DNA of 64,000 nt from Leptospira interrogans (GCF_900156205.1 NZ_FTNA01000003.1:62001-126000); one strand, 5' to 3'; counted from the stretch's first letter, positions 16,840-29,015 are shown. Program-made: numbers and translations. Notes: generated by a model not told the origin, from the letters alone.

Positions 16840-18450
16840 GTGGAAATCATAGAATCCAAAATACGTACGTCTTCATCAGAGTATAAAGAAAATTTCGAAG
16901 ATCTCAAACAAAAGGTGGAATCCTTACGAAATCTGATTCGTAAAATTGAATTAGGTGGCGGTGAAAAAGCGATCGAGCGTCACAAAGGAAGAGGTAAACT
17001 CACAGCAAGAGAAAGAGTTTCCTCTCTCATCGATCCTGGGACTTCTTTTCTAGAATTCTCACCTCTGGCTGCGGAAGGAGTTTATTCAGACTCAGTTCCT
17101 TCCGCCGGAATTCTAACAGGAATTGGAAGAATCTGCGGAGTTGATTGTGTGATCGTTGCAAACGACGCTACTGTTAAAGGAGGAACGTATTATCCTCTTA
17201 CGGTAAAAAAACATATCCGCGCACAAGAGATCGCTCTTCAAAATTTCCTTCCTTGTATTTATCTTGTGGATTCAGGAGGAGCCTTTCTTCCGATGCAAGA
17301 CGAAGTGTTTCCAGATAAAGATCATTTCGGAAAAATCTTTTATAACCAAGCCAATCTTTCCGCGTTAAAGATCCCTCAGATCTCAGTAGTTATGGGAAGC
17401 TGCACTGCGGGCGGAGCTTATATTCCTGCAATGTCAGACGAATCCGTAATTGTCAAAGGAAACGGTACGATTTTTTTAGGCGGTCCTCCTCTTGTAAAAG
17501 CGGCAACGGGAGAAATTGTAACTCCGGAAGAATTGGGTGGAGCCTTAGTTCACAGCACGATTTCAGGTGTAACTGATCATTACGCGGAAGACGACTCACA
17601 CGCTCTTGAAATCACAAGAAACATAGTATCTACATTCCATCACGCGGGGAACGTAACACAACGGGGATCGATCAATTGGGAAGAACCTTTATATCCTGCG
17701 GAAGAAATTTACGGAATCATACAAAAAGACATTCGTAAGTCTTATGACGTACGAGAAATCATTGCAAGAATCGTAGACGGTTCCAGGTTTCAAGAATTCA
17801 AAAAGTATTATGGAACCACTCTCGTAACAGGTTTTGCAAAAATTTATGGAAAGATGGTGGGGATCATAGCAAACAACGGAGTTTTGTTTTCGGAAAGTGC
17901 GCTTAAGGCTTCTCATTTTATTGAACTTTGTAATCAGAGAGAGATTCCTCTTTTGTTCCTTCAAAACATTACCGGTTTTATGGTAGGTAAAAAATATGAA
18001 AATTCTGGAATCGCAAAAGATGGGGCAAAGATGGTGAATGCGGTTTCTACTTCCATTGTGCCTAAGTATTCTGTAGTGATCGGAGGTTCTTACGGCGCTG
18101 GAAACTACGGAATGTGTGGAAGAGCTTTTAATCCTAGATTCTTATGGATGTGGCCTAATTCCAGAATCTCCGTAATGGGTGGTGAACAAGCGGCTAACGT
18201 TCTTTTGACGGTAAAGATGGAACAATTAGAAAAAGAAGGAAAAAAATTATCTGAGGCAGAACAGTTTGCATTTCGTAAACCGATCTTGGATGATTATGAA
18301 AGTAAATCTTCTTGTATTTATTCATCTGCAAGACTTTGGGATGATGGAGTGATCGATCCAGCCAGAACAAGGGATATTTTAGGAATTACTGTCTACGCAA
18401 ATCATTCTCAAAAGTTAGAATATCCTCGGTACGGAATTTTTAGAATGTAA
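16840..18450 (+). CDS. acyl-CoA carboxylase, carboxyltransferase (beta) subunit
   Basis: 536 residues of the biotin-dependent carboxyltransferase family. It shows [21 protein letters not shown] at the N-terminus, an acyl-CoA oxyanion region [16 protein letters not shown] and a C-terminal [26 protein letters not shown] block most like methylcrotonyl-CoA carboxylase beta subunits; propionyl-CoA or geranyl-CoA carboxylase is possible. It transfers CO2 from carboxybiotin to an acyl-CoA. The start is GTG with GGAGGG six bases upstream. No biotin carboxylase gene follows; the next 1.3 kb is repeats, so the alpha subunit must lie elsewhere. Confidence 0.9.
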   Translation: MEIIESKIRTSSSEYKENFEDLKQKVESLRNLIRKIELGGGEKAIERHKGRGKLTARERVSSLIDPGTSFLEFSPLAAEGVYSDSVPSAGILTGIGRICGVDCVIVANDATVKGGTYYPLTVKKHIRAQEIALQNFLPCIYLVDSGGAFLPMQDEVFPDKDHFGKIFYNQANLSALKIPQISVVMGSCTAGGAYIPAMSDESVIVKGNGTIFLGGPPLVKAATGEIVTPEELGGALVHSTISGVTDHYAEDDSHALEITRNIVSTFHHAGNVTQRGSINWEEPLYPAEEIYGIIQKDIRKSYDVREIIARIVDGSRFQEFKKYYGTTLVTGFAKIYGKMVGIIANNGVLFSESALKASHFIELCNQREIPLLFLQNITGFMVGKKYENSGIAKDGAKMVNAVSTSIVPKYSVVIGGSYGAGNYGMCGRAFNPRFLWMWPNSRISVMGGEQAANVLLTVKMEQLEKEGKKLSEAEQFAFRKPILDDYESKSSCIYSSARLWDDGVIDPARTRDILGITVYANHSQKLEYPRYGIFRM

Positions 18451-18628
18451 AAAATTGTAAGAACCCACCTTCTCTTGATTTGTAATTTTAATTTATCAAC
18501 CAATCTTTTAGGTGTTTATTTTTTTATCCCGATTTACAAATTTAAAAATTTCTAATACTTCAAACCAACAAATGTATCCTATTTTTATTTTTCCTCGGTT
18601 TCCTTTCTATAAAAAGCTAGATTGAATT

Positions 18629-18750
18629 TACGTGAATTCGGCTAAGAAAGAATTTTCTAAGGTAGTAGTTCCTACAATTTTAGAATTTATTCGTAAAATC
18701 TTGATTCGTGGTAATTCCCACAAATTAAGTTACATTAGGTAGTTAAAAAA
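18629..18750 (+). repeat. family A element, left half only
   Basis: Starts ACGTGAATTCGGCTAAG and runs through AATTTTAGAATTTATTCGT and GGTAATTCCCACA; no matching right end follows before the family C element. Confidence 0.6.
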
Positions 18751-18829
18751 GTAATAGTTCCCACACCAAATTTTTCAGTTGTATTATGGGTTGAGAGACA
18801 ACGGAAATTCGAGATCACTTCTATAAAGA

Positions 18830-19138
18830 ATCATAACTAACCCCACAAGTTAAAGAGGATTTTAGAATCAGAAGGATCAATAAACGCACATCTTTCAAGT
18901 GTTCCGACAAGAATGAGACTTTTTACTTGCAAAAAGTATGTTTTTCTGATAGAGAAAAATCTCCCAACCCTTTCTACTTCCTGAACTCAGCGACTCGCCT
19001 TCTAGAGATCCTCATCACCCACCCAAAATTAGAAAAACTCATGCAACGCTCTCTATAGATCGCGTTGTGGAGTGTAAGTTTTAATTTGTCGTAATTCCGC
19101 CAGATTTTGAGATTCAAAACTTGTGGGTTGGTTATGAT
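18830..19138 (+). repeat. family C inverted-end repeat, nearly full length
   Basis: Left end ATCATAACTAACCCCACAAG and right end CTTGTGGGTTGGTTATGAT are inverted. Internal blocks AAGTGTTCCGACAAGAATGA and TTGCAAAAAGTATGTTTTTC are shared with copies at 48355-48698 and 57210-57498. Confidence 0.8.
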
Positions 19139-19737
19139 AGAAAGCGAGACTCTGAGTTTTTCGAACAACCCTGAAATTGAGTTTCACAAAAGTGTGGGAA
19201 CTACCACGATATTAGAACTACTTGAAAGTTCGCAAATTGCCAATGTGCCTAAATTTCTAGGAACTACTGTATTTGATTAAAAATTTCTAAAGAATCATCG
19301 CATAAAATCCTTTGAAATTTTGGGAGGCCTTTAATTTGATTTCGCTTTAGTCAGAATGACGGCAATTTTTATATTTTATAAGCATACTTTATATAAAATA
19401 TACAAAATGAAAAATACTGGTCCATTAATTCAGCAAAGTGTATTTTTTGGATCAACTTAAAATTCCTAGCTTTGCTTCCAATTCATTTAAATTTCACTTT
19501 GATTCTTTAAAAAATTGAATGCTCCATATAAAAAATCCGTTTTTTGAACCGGTTTATTTTTCCGTAAAAATTGAAATGTGGGAACTACCTCAAATTAGAA
19601 TTTTACAGATAGGTTCTGAAAATATAGGAACTACTATTTTAGAAAATTCTTTCTTTGGGTTTGCGTTAAATGATGTGGGAGCCCACCATTTTAAAGATTA
19701 CTTTTGGTTTTCTGAAAATTTTTAAATTATTCTTCAA

Positions 19738-19754
19738 TTGGTACTAATCTTGCA
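19738..19754 (+). promoter_or_regulatory. sigma-54 (RpoN) -24/-12 promoter of amtB-glnK
   Basis: TTGGTACTAATCTTGCA matches the sigma-54 consensus TTGGCACGNNNNTTGCA at 11 of 13 defined positions. The invariant GG (19740-41) and GC (19752-53) are exactly ten bases apart. Transcription would start near 19765, some 28 bases before the amtB ATG. Sigma-54 control of amtB-glnK is the norm in many bacteria and implies a nitrogen-responsive enhancer-binding activator; I did not identify its binding site. Confidence 0.85.
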
Positions 19755-19792
19755 AACAAAGAATAAAAATTGATTTGGGGATAGGAATGATT

Positions 19793-21067
<1,275 letters not shown>

Positions 21068-21105
21068 TTAAATATCTATTAAAGAATTTTGAATAAGGAG
21101 ATTCT

Positions 21106-21450
21106 ATGAAATTAATTGTTGCCATCATTCAACCTCATAAATTGGAAGAAGTAAAATCGGAACTTACTAAAAACGAAATTTACAGACTTACCGTAAGCGA
21201 CGTTCAAGGTTACGGTCAGCAAAAGGGAAAAACGGAAGTTTTCAGAGGTCACGAATACCAAGTAAACCTTTTGAGAAAGGTTCGTCTCGAAATCGCAGTA
21301 AACGACGAATTCGTAAAACCTACGGTAGACGCTATTCTAAAAGCAGCAAAAACAGGAGATGGTAAAATCGGAGATGGTAAAATTTTTATTACTCCTCTGG
21401 AAGATGTAATACGAATTAGAACCGGAGAAAGAGGAAGTTCCGCGATCTGA
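21106..21450 (+). CDS. glnK: PII nitrogen regulatory protein
   Basis: 114 residues, full length for a PII protein. The T-loop carries RGHEYQV with Tyr51, the uridylylation site in enteric PII proteins; the ATP-binding B-loop reads TGDGKIGDGKIF and the C-loop RTGERGSSAI. Pairing with amtB identifies it as GlnK-like: it plugs AmtB when nitrogen is plentiful and reports 2-oxoglutarate and ATP/ADP state. AAGGAG precedes the ATG and the gap from amtB is 38 bases, so both share the sigma-54 promoter. Whether Tyr51 is modified depends on a GlnD encoded elsewhere. Confidence 0.95.
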   Translation: MKLIVAIIQPHKLEEVKSELTKNEIYRLTVSDVQGYGQQKGKTEVFRGHEYQVNLLRKVRLEIAVNDEFVKPTVDAILKAAKTGDGKIGDGKIFITPLEDVIRIRTGERGSSAI

Positions 21451-21982
21451 AGTAGATGGTGTAAGAGATTTAAGATTGTTTCGTAAAAAGTTGGATTATA
21501 AATCTGAATTTTACAGACTTATTTCTAAAATGTGAGAACTCTTACTTTTAACTTGAGTTCGATCTAACTGACGTAAACAATTCAATGTTGGACTTAAGCA
21601 GTGTCGCTTTCGCGAAAGCGATTGAGGCGTAGTTAATAAATTGTAACTCAATACGATATATCGTATAACGTTTCTTTTATGCAATTTATTGACTGGAGCT
21701 GAAAGCGCGGTCCGGCCACAAGTGGCCGGATTCGCCCAAATTTCTTACACCAAACGCATGTTATTTAGAAGTCTGAAGAAGTTTTCTGTGAACGTCTCTG
21801 GTAATTTTTGAAGTAACATTTGATTCTGGAATTATACAGATTTTCATCTCAGACAAACAAGTTCAGAGATCCTTAAAATAAAAGTTCTTAGAAAATTTAA
21901 AACGGCTTTTCCGAAATTTTTCCGACACATTTTTTAGAAATTCAGATGACAAAGATTTCTCCTTTCCATACAACCTATCCTT
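21451..21982. other. gap holding a structured repeat
   Basis: Apart from the family F element at 21550-21762 the gap is AT-rich with no gene or clear terminator. The GTG start at 21983 has no obvious promoter just upstream. Confidence 0.55.
21550..21762 (+). repeat. two-stem structured repeat (family F), full copy
   Basis: Ends AACTTGAGTTCGATC and ACACCAAACGCATGTT resemble family A ends. Inside are a perfect palindrome CGCTTTCGCGAAAGCG, an outer stem with TTAATAAATTG and CAATTTATTGA, a loop palindrome ACGATATATCGT, the core TTGACTGGAGCTGAAAGCGC, and a hairpin TCCGGCCA/TGGCCGGA followed by TTCGCCC. Confidence 0.8.
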
Positions 21983-24016
21983 GTGTTAGAACTGAGTTGT
22001 CCGAATTGTGGAGCGCCCGTTCCGTTTCAAAGTAAGGTTTCCATTTACGGAGTTTGTCCGAGTTGTAAAACCTTAACCCTTCAAAAAAATCAATCTCTCG
22101 AAAACCTTGGAAAAGCGGGAGAACTGGTACCCGATCTTTCTCCGATTCAGATTGGAACTTCCGGCAAAACCAAAGATGGAATCTCTTTTAGAGTTGTAGG
22201 TAGAATTCAACAGAAGTACAATTTAGGTATTTGGAACGAATGGCACGCACTTACTTCTGAAGGAAATTCTATCTGGCTTGCGGAAGCACAGGGCCAATAT
22301 ATGATCACACAACTTCGTCCTACTTCTCAGAAGGAATCATTTCCAGAACATGATCCGATTCAAAATTTAGATTCTCCTCCGGACGTTTATTTTATTTCTT
22401 CGAAAACGGCAAAACAACTTGTAACAGCAGGAGATACCCTCCGAATTGAAGACGAACCTTGGATGGTAAAAGAAATCGGATTAGCGACTTGTATCTCTGG
22501 AGAAGGAGAACTACCCATCGGTTTTGAAACCGGTTCCACTTCCGTTCTTATAGACCTTGCCACAGACGAAGGGTGGTTTGCTACATTAGATTATTCTCAT
22601 GCTCCTCCCTTGTATTTTAAAGGAATGCTTTACAGCTTCGATCAGATTCAATTTACAAATCTTAGAGATCCAAAAACTTTTACAGGATTTCAAAAACTAC
22701 AAGAAGCCAAGGCAATTCAGTGTATGGGGTGCGGCGCTTCTTTAAATCAAAGAAATCCAGATTTTTCTAAATCCATCGCATGCGAATATTGTGGAACTGT
22801 AATGGACACAAGTCGAGAAGAGTTAAAAGTTCTTTCTAAATTTCAAGAAGTGATTAAGGACCGAGTTTTTCTTCCACCTGGAACCAAACTACAACTCAAA
22901 GGAAAAGAATGTGAAGTACTTGGAGTTGTTAAAAAGTCCGTTCACGTAGATGGACAGATTTTTCCTTGGACAGAATATTTATTACATTTCACAGGCGGTT
23001 ATTATTGGTTGAACGAAACCAACGGACACTGGACAGCCTTTGAACCCGTATCATCGATTCCAAAAACCGTAGAGGGATCTTACCCACCTAAAAAGAAGTT
23101 TCAAAAAGAAGAATATAAATTATTCAACTCTTCTACTGCAGGAATTGATTTCGCTTTTGGTGAATTCTATTATAAAATCCATGCTGGAGACAAGGCAGAA
23201 CTTGCAGATTTTATCGCACCACCTAAAATGCTTTCTTCAGAAAGAACTCAAAACGAACTCTTCTGGTCAATCGGAGAATACATTTCTGCAGAAGAACTCA
23301 AAAAATCGATCCCAGTAGATGTGGAACTTCCAGTTCCAGAAGGAATCGGAACTGCGCAACCAAATCCATTTACACTTATCCGAAAACGAAACGTAAAAAT
23401 CGCAGCTTGGCTTTCTACAATCATGCTGATCATTCAAATTGGTTTTTGTTGGAACTCTCAAGACAAGGAAGTTTTCAAAAAAGATCTGGTATACGTTCGT
23501 AATCCAGCTCCGGGTGGAACAACAGACGTTTCATTCGTAACAGAAAACTTTCGATTAGAAGGCAATGACCGCAAGAACGTTCAAATTCAAATGACTTCTC
23601 CGGATCTTTCTAATCATTACATTTACTATTCATTAGCGTTAATCAACACGCAGACCGACATAGCATACGATACCGGTCTCGAAATGAGTTATTACGAAGG
23701 ATACGAAGATGGTGAAAGTTGGTCAGAAGGAAGTAAGTCGGCAGACGTCATCATCGGAGAAGTTCCCGCAGGGGAATATTATCTCAGATTGGAATCCGAA
23801 TCCGATTATCCGCAAGGAAGTAGAGCAAATGTTTCCCTTAGTATCAAAAGAGACGTGGATCGGTCGGTATATTACTTTTTATTTTTACTCGCTCTCTGGT
23901 TACCTGTGCCTTATTCTTTATTCAGAAGTTTTTCTTTCGAAGCTTCGCGAAATGAAAACAGCGACTTTGCACCCAGTAACTTCGAAGACGATGATTCTAA
24001 TTATAATGACGATTAA
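21983..24016 (+). CDS. DUF4178 protein with two zinc ribbons and membrane segments
   Basis: 677 residues. Two Cys4 zinc ribbons: [10 protein letters not shown]...CPSC at 6-28, and CMGCGASL...CEYCGT near 250-275. Each is followed by a beta-rich domain of the DUF4178 type, with [21 protein letters not shown] in the first and [22 protein letters not shown] in the second. Near residue 475 and near 640 there are hydrophobic segments with an extracytoplasmic domain between them; the C-terminus is acidic. In other bacteria DUF4178 genes sit next to membrane-fused spermidine synthase homologues, as here, so a shared envelope or polyamine-related pathway is inferred. The start is GTG without a strong ribosome site. 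Confidence 0.8.
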   Translation: MLELSCPNCGAPVPFQSKVSIYGVCPSCKTLTLQKNQSLENLGKAGELVPDLSPIQIGTSGKTKDGISFRVVGRIQQKYNLGIWNEWHALTSEGNSIWLAEAQGQYMITQLRPTSQKESFPEHDPIQNLDSPPDVYFISSKTAKQLVTAGDTLRIEDEPWMVKEIGLATCISGEGELPIGFETGSTSVLIDLATDEGWFATLDYSHAPPLYFKGMLYSFDQIQFTNLRDPKTFTGFQKLQEAKAIQCMGCGASLNQRNPDFSKSIACEYCGTVMDTSREELKVLSKFQEVIKDRVFLPPGTKLQLKGKECEVLGVVKKSVHVDGQIFPWTEYLLHFTGGYYWLNETNGHWTAFEPVSSIPKTVEGSYPPKKKFQKEEYKLFNSSTAGIDFAFGEFYYKIHAGDKAELADFIAPPKMLSSERTQNELFWSIGEYISAEELKKSIPVDVELPVPEGIGTAQPNPFTLIRKRNVKIAAWLSTIMLIIQIGFCWNSQDKEVFKKDLVYVRNPAPGGTTDVSFVTENFRLEGNDRKNVQIQMTSPDLSNHYIYYSLALINTQTDIAYDTGLEMSYYEGYEDGESWSEGSKSADVIIGEVPAGEYYLRLESESDYPQGSRANVSLSIKRDVDRSVYYFLFLLALWLPVPYSLFRSFSFEASRNENSDFAPSNFEDDDSNYNDD

Positions 24017-24572
24017 AAAAATATACAGCTAAAAGAAACCTGTTCTAAAATTTTAAGATGTGGAAATTCAGTAATAAAAGATTTTACCCCAAAATTTACA
24101 ACGTATCCCAGAACCTAATTGTATTTTATCAGAAAAACCAAGCTGGATCATTCGGCGTTTCGCTTTGTATGAGCGCTCGAGAAACTATATCTTTGACGCG
24201 GTCCCTTAAAGAGGAGTTGTAGCATTGAATTTTTTTAGGATAGGTTTTTATAATTTAATAAGGAAACCCGACGTATTGAAATTAATATATTTCGTTAAGA
24301 CTTGGATTTTTATCGTTATTTTCGAGATGATAGGTGCAGGACCTGCCTTAAAAAACACAATTTGTAGAAACTATTACACTTTATTATTCAAAGCTCAATT
24401 CATAAAAAGATATAATTTTCGGAAACTACTACACTTTATTAAAATTAACAAAAACATAATTTTTACAGAATATAATACAATTATAATAAATTACTCTATC
24501 TTATTACAATATTTTGAATATACCAAAATGAACTTTAACCCAATATTACGATAAAACCAAAAGGAACAATTT
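24017..24572. other. gap with repeat-like stretch
   Basis: About 24105-24200 resembles 40138-40230, sharing ACCTAATTGTATTTTATC and an inverted GAGCGCTCGA-type tail. A 109-codon AT-rich frame at 24225-24554 has low-complexity composition and no ribosome site, and I do not call it. Confidence 0.5.
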
Positions 24573-24767
24573 ATGAATTTAGTAAAACGGCTTTTATATC
24601 CCGCCTACGTGCTTTGGATCTCCGGTTATCTAACGTATAATAACTTTTACGGTGGAGGTTCCAATGAAGTAGACGAGATAGAGAATGTACCCAAAACTGT
24701 ACGGGAAAACCCTGGTGTCTACCGCTCTCATTATACAAATTTCATGAGATATTCTGGAGGCAAATAG
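24573..24767 (+). CDS. small membrane protein in DUF4178 cluster
   Basis: 64 residues with one N-terminal hydrophobic segment (residues 8-25) and a polar tail ending [19 protein letters not shown]. The start has AAAAGGAAC seven bases upstream of the ATG, so translation is credible despite the size. It ends seven bases before the spermidine synthase-like gene and the pair look cotranscribed. The tail motif PGVYRSHY is distinctive, but I cannot assign a family. A role as a small partner of the DUF4178 protein or of the aminopropyltransferase homologue is inference from position only. Confidence 0.75.
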   Translation: MNLVKRLLYPAYVLWISGYLTYNNFYGGGSNEVDEIENVPKTVRENPGVYRSHYTNFMRYSGGK

Positions 24768-24774
24768 AAACAAT

Positions 24775-26271
24775 TTGCAAACGGCGCTTTACATATCAGT
24801 CTTAATCATATCTTCTTGTGGCCTCGTTTACGAACTGTTAGCTGGGACAATTGCCTCTTATTTATTAGGAGAAACTGTCACACAATTTTCGCTTATCATT
24901 GGAACATATTTGTTTTCAATGGGAGTAGGATCTTGGCTATCAAAATATTTAGAAAAAGATCTGATCCCAAAATTTCTTGAAATAGAACTCGCGATAGGAC
25001 TCGTAGGGGGATTTAGTTCGGCAATACTTTATTTGAGTTTCGGCCAGATTCGATATTTTCAGATACCGTTATTTTTACTTGTAATCTTAATAGGAATCTT
25101 AGTAGGGCTAGAAATTCCAGTATTATTAAGAATATTAAAAAAAGAATTACAGTTCAAGGAACTCGTATCAAGGGTTTTAAGTTTAGATTACGTAGGGGCA
25201 TTACTCGCATCGATCCTATTTCCAATCTTTTTTGCTCCAAAGCTGGGATTAATGCGAACTGGATTTATATTTGGAATTCTGAATGTGGGAGTAGCGCTCT
25301 GGGGGACTTGGGTGCTACCCTTAAGACAAAGCAAAATAATTATACTTCGAGCGCAATCTGTCGTGGTGTTGACCTTATTAATTTTAGGGTTTTCTTATTC
25401 GGATTTGATCACATATTATAGCGAAGAATCTTTATATACGGATGAGATCATACTATCTAAACAAACCCAATATCAAAGAATTATAGTAACAAGATGGAAA
25501 AATGAAATCCGACTTTTTTTAAACGGACATTTGCAATTCTCGTCGAGAGACGAATATCGCTATCATGAAACATTAGTCCATCCGGCATTACTTGCTCACC
25601 CTACTCCGAAAAAGGTATTGGTTCTCGGAGGAGGAGACGGATTAGCAGTTCGTGAAATACTAAAACATAAAAACGTAGAATCCGTAACATTAGTAGATTT
25701 GGACTCAGCTATCACAAATCTATTCTCAGAACATGGGATATTAAAGAAACTAAATGAAGAAAGTTTAAAAAATTCTAAAGTAACAGTGATCAACACGGAC
25801 GCATTCTTATGGCTGGAAGAATCAGACCAGATATTTGATGTCGTATTGATAGATTTTCCAGATCCGAGTAATTTTTCTTTAGGAAAATTATATACAACTG
25901 CTTTTTTTCATACTTTAAAAAGAAGAATGAACGAAACCTCGGTATTAGAAATACAATCCACATCCCCCCTCTTTGCGCGATCATCTTATTGGTGTATAGA
26001 AAGAACAATCGCGTCTCTCGGGTTTTATACTTTACCTTTACACGTATATGTCCCTTCTTTCGGAGAATGGGGCTTTGTACTCGCTGGACAAAGACCAATA
26101 CAATTCAAAAAAGATTTTCCAAAAGATCTTAAATTTTTGAATATTCAAGAATTAGAATCTATTCAAACATTTCCACAAGACATGTCTCGCGTTCCAGTTG
26201 AAATCAATCGATTGGATAACCAAGCACTTGTGCGTTATTACGATCGAGAATGGAATCGGATTTTAGATTAA
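24775..26271 (+). CDS. membrane-fused spermidine synthase-like protein
   Basis: 498 residues. Residues 1-210 form about seven membrane helices. From 220 on there is an aminopropyltransferase domain: TQYQRI (231-236), [14 protein letters not shown] (252-265), nucleotide-loop GGGDG (285-289), acidic VDLDSAI, and IDFPDPSNF where the catalytic Asp normally lies. Cytosolic spermidine synthases move the aminopropyl group of decarboxylated SAM to putrescine; the membrane-fused type is widespread but its substrate is not established. The frame's first listed start is TTG, 14 bases from a GGAGG, which is long; an ATT at 24751 is possible, so the N-terminus is uncertain. No SAM decarboxylase gene is adjacent. 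Confidence 0.85.
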   Translation: MQTALYISVLIISSCGLVYELLAGTIASYLLGETVTQFSLIIGTYLFSMGVGSWLSKYLEKDLIPKFLEIELAIGLVGGFSSAILYLSFGQIRYFQIPLFLLVILIGILVGLEIPVLLRILKKELQFKELVSRVLSLDYVGALLASILFPIFFAPKLGLMRTGFIFGILNVGVALWGTWVLPLRQSKIIILRAQSVVVLTLLILGFSYSDLITYYSEESLYTDEIILSKQTQYQRIIVTRWKNEIRLFLNGHLQFSSRDEYRYHETLVHPALLAHPTPKKVLVLGGGDGLAVREILKHKNVESVTLVDLDSAITNLFSEHGILKKLNEESLKNSKVTVINTDAFLWLEESDQIFDVVLIDFPDPSNFSLGKLYTTAFFHTLKRRMNETSVLEIQSTSPLFARSSYWCIERTIASLGFYTLPLHVYVPSFGEWGFVLAGQRPIQFKKDFPKDLKFLNIQELESIQTFPQDMSRVPVEINRLDNQALVRYYDREWNRILD

Positions 26272-26307
26272 AAACAGTCAAAACAAAACGTAAGATAAGT
26301 CAAAAAA

Positions 26308-26526
26308 TTAACTTTCTTCGATTTCTTTTTGAATTTCTTTTGGCAGCCAATTCCAAACGATGTGATAGTATAATCCTTTTACTTCGTTGTAATTTTCATG
26401 AACGAATTTTTCAACAAGCTTTGGATTTTGATAGAGCAACGGCTGATGCATCCAATCATGAATATTTTCCAAAAATTTAAAAATTCGTTTTACTTCGTCT
26501 AAGGGAATTTGAATTTTTTCTGCCAT
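26308..26526 (-). CDS. small conserved hypothetical protein
   Basis: 72 residues, acidic and helical, with HDWMHQPLLY and YYHIVWNWLPKEIQKEIEE. GGAGG occurs 12 bases upstream of the ATG, somewhat far but usable. It lies convergent to the spermidine synthase homologue with no partner of its own. The Trp/His-rich pattern and good codon texture argue for a real gene, but no family is recognised. Confidence 0.6.
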   Translation of the reverse strand: MAEKIQIPLDEVKRIFKFLENIHDWMHQPLLYQNPKLVEKFVHENYNEVKGLYYHIVWNWLPKEIQKEIEES

Positions 26527-27015
26527 TTTTAGTCATTTCCTCCAAACACTAATAAAAATGTGGGAGTTTCACAGAACCCTCTCCTTGAGAGCTTATCGAC
26601 TTTTGAAAATCCATATGAGTTCCCACAAATTCCTGCCTTCTCTCGACAATCAAAACTTTTTCGAACTATTTTTTGTATGAGTTCCTACATTTTCAGGTTT
26701 TAAAACGGAATTTTGTTTGAATCCAAAAGTTTTGCGGGAACTACCACAATTTTGAATATTATAGAAAAGTCCAAGTGCGGGAACTGCTACATTTGAAAAC
26801 GCGCGTTTAATTTGAACCTAAGAAGATTGTGAGGACTAGAACAAAGCCAAACAATCGGCATAAAAATTTGAACCTGGCGCATTCAATCTCAATTCATACA
26901 GCACAACTTTCGTCCAGCGAACTCAGGTCTTGAAATCGATCGCAAAGAAAACGATTTACTAAAATATTTATTCAAACTTTTTAGATTATAAAAATATAAT
27001 TTTATTATATTAAAT
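26527..27015. other. gap with many short hairpin motifs
   Basis: Contains at least five variants of the GGGAACT/AGTTCCC motif (for example near 26560, 26628, 26680, 26735 and 26780), but no complete family element with both ends. No gene seen. Confidence 0.5.
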
Positions 27016-27519
27016 TTAACTTATATATTGAATCACACACAAATTGTTTTCCGCGGCGCGAGCATAAAAATCGACAAGATCGAGATAATAGTCCGTTACG
27101 TATTCCCGATCCTCGTCGTCCCCAGTCCAATGATCCGGATACACGTTTACTTTTCGAATGGCCTCTCGATCAAACCGGCTCCAAAGTTCTTCGGCGGAAA
27201 GCCCCTTCAAAAAATGATGGACTTCTTTCACTTCCGCCGCGGTCAAAAAACTTGCGGGACCGTATCCAACATCAACCTCGTCGGAAAGAACGTTTACTCC
27301 AAATATGACGTTTCTCTCGGGAGGTTTGCCCTCGTAAGAATCTCCGGTCAAAAGAAAATGAATCATCTGCCAGGTTTTGTCTACATCATAATGAGGATCC
27401 GGAGTTTGCGGGTTCTCTTCCCCTTCGCCGTACAACAATTCTACGAGTTTTTCAGGGTCTTGGATATAATCCTGCAACGTAGACTCCGTAACCATTAGAA
27501 AACTTCCGATCATCGACAT
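27016..27519 (-). CDS. DUF1877 family protein, GC-rich, possibly acquired
   Basis: 167 residues matching the DUF1877 (YfbM-like) family: MSMIGSFLMVT at the start, DKTWQMIHFLLTGD in the middle, NVLSDEVDVGYGPASFLTAAEV and a C-terminal YYLDLVDFYARAAENNLCVIQYIS. The family is soluble and uncharacterised. Base composition is unusual: two 60-base lines within the gene (27121 and 27241) count to 50% and 48% GC, well above the surrounding AT-rich genes. That suggests recent transfer, although no mobility gene is next to it. The start lacks a strong ribosome site. Confidence 0.85.
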   Translation of the reverse strand: MSMIGSFLMVTESTLQDYIQDPEKLVELLYGEGEENPQTPDPHYDVDKTWQMIHFLLTGDSYEGKPPERNVIFGVNVLSDEVDVGYGPASFLTAAEVKEVHHFLKGLSAEELWSRFDREAIRKVNVYPDHWTGDDEDREYVTDYYLDLVDFYARAAENNLCVIQYIS

Positions 27520-28058
27520 CTTACATTTACCCTCGCAATTATTTTAAATCATCCTGTTTCAATCTGCTTACGCCATATTCTTCTAAAAATAAATACATTA
27601 GAATATTCTTAAAATTTAATACAGAAGGTATTTCGTCCTAAACGCTCGCATCCGATTATTTTTCACTCTTTCTAACGTTTCTGTATGATTTCAAAGCGGA
27701 TCTGAAACCATAAAATCGGAACTCATACAAAGAAAGTCGACTCAAAAACTCTTCAAAAAAAATACTACGAATGATTCTCTACAATTCATCCAAACTTCAT
27801 TAGGCCAGGATCTCTTGAATGAATCGCGCGATTTCCATCTCCATAGATCGCGTCTAACTTTCGAACAGAAAAAGGATTCTTTTCATTCTTCCTATCTATC
27901 TCAGTTCTTCTAAGATTGACAAAATTTTTTACAATGAAAATCTAAACAAACATGAAAATGAATTCTTAGGATAGAGACCTATGACTTAAATCCGAATTGA
28001 AATCTTTTCAAGCTGAACGCTATATGAGTTTCAAAACAATTTCTACACGAGGAACCGA
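27520..28058. other. gap with nothing recognised
   Basis: AT-rich; no family A-F element with both ends. A GAGGAAC ribosome site lies at the right edge for the cytochrome-like gene. A stretch near 27810-27850 contains AATCGCGCGATTTCC and ATAGATCGCGTC, similar in style to family C fragments. Confidence 0.4.
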
Positions 28059-28448
28059 ATGAAAAAAATAATCTACATTTCTATGATTTCTTCCATTACA
28101 TTATCTGTTCTGATTAACCTTACCCTTTCAGCACAATCAGAAAGAAAAATAGAAACGACTGTCCACGACTTTATGGAAGACTATACTAAACCGGCAATCA
28201 AAGCTGCCAAAAAAGGAAAACCGGAATATATAGAAAAAATCTTAACAGCAATACCAAGTTTTGCACTGGAAGAACAAAAAGCGAAGTGGACTGAAATTTC
28301 TCAAGAAGCTTTAAAAACAAAAGACTATGAACAATCTTGCAAGTCTTGTCATAAAGAATTTAAGAAAGAATATAAGAAAACCTATCGCAAAAGACCAATT
28401 CAAGTTTCACCAGAATTGATCTCTTATTTGAAAGAACTTAAAAAATAA
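28059..28448 (+). CDS. secreted c-type cytochrome-like protein (single CxxCH)
   Basis: 129 residues. A signal peptide (residues 1 to about 25, ending LTLSAQS) directs it to the periplasm. The mature part is helical and carries one heme-attachment motif CKSCH at 94-98 near its C-terminus followed by a Lys/Arg-rich tail. Placement of CxxCH near the end of a small four-helix protein recalls cytochrome c' or b562-type folds. It could carry electrons or bind a small ligand; no redox partner gene is adjacent. The start has GAGGAA seven bases upstream. Confidence 0.75.
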   Translation: MKKIIYISMISSITLSVLINLTLSAQSERKIETTVHDFMEDYTKPAIKAAKKGKPEYIEKILTAIPSFALEEQKAKWTEISQEALKTKDYEQSCKSCHKEFKKEYKKTYRKRPIQVSPELISYLKELKK

Positions 28449-28498
28449 GTTTTAACTAAAAAGGATCTCTATAAAATAAATTTCTAATGGTCGTTCAA

Positions 28499-28596
28499 TA
28501 GAATTGTTGAAAAATTCCATGGTAGAGATTCGCAAAACTGTTCCAATTATCTATTTCAACGGAAATAGATGGAGAATTCATTTTTCAACAATTCTA
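28499..28596 (-). repeat. family B MITE-like element with TA on both sides
   Basis: 98 bp, inverted ends GAATTGTTGAAAAATT and ATTTTTCAACAATTC, flanked by TA at 28499-28500 and 28595-28596. Interior is in the opposite orientation to the copy at 1804. Confidence 0.85.
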
Positions 28597-29015
28597 ATGA
28601 TGGTTTTTCAAAACTGTATTTGGCTCCTACAGAATCAAATACCATGAATTTTGAAACAAGTGAGCGATTAAAAATGAAATCCTTCACATATCTTAGCTAA
28701 TCATTGTTCAAATAAAATCTTGATCTTTAGATCTTAAAATTTATTTTAAAAAGATAACCTTGATTATCCACATAATGAATGTTTGATGCAAGGGAACCCA
28801 TTTATAATCTGTGCAGTTCCCACATTTTATTTTTTACGAAAAAATTAAGTTATTATAAAATAAAAATCTTATATCAAACTTGCGTTCAATTAGCTAAAAC
28901 GTTAGAGTTAAAAAAAGCAGTAGTATCTAAGTTTTGAGATAAACTCTTTATAAAATTATTTTTACAACTAACACACATAAAATGAAAATATTAGAAAAAA
29001 ACTAAAGTATGAATT

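Larger units (their letters stand above)
18451..19737. other. 1.3 kb repeat-rich gap before amtB
   Basis: Contains half of a family A element (18629-18750), a nearly full family C element (18830-19138) and a family D-like stretch (about 19150-19330). The 64-codon and 68-codon frames at 18974-19168 and 19519-19725 fall in repeats or lack ribosome sites. Confidence 0.6.

Noticed and set aside
24225..24554. 109-codon frame before the small membrane protein gene
   Set aside because: Extremely AT-rich Ile/Asn/Lys/Tyr composition typical of noncoding DNA in this window, and no ribosome site.
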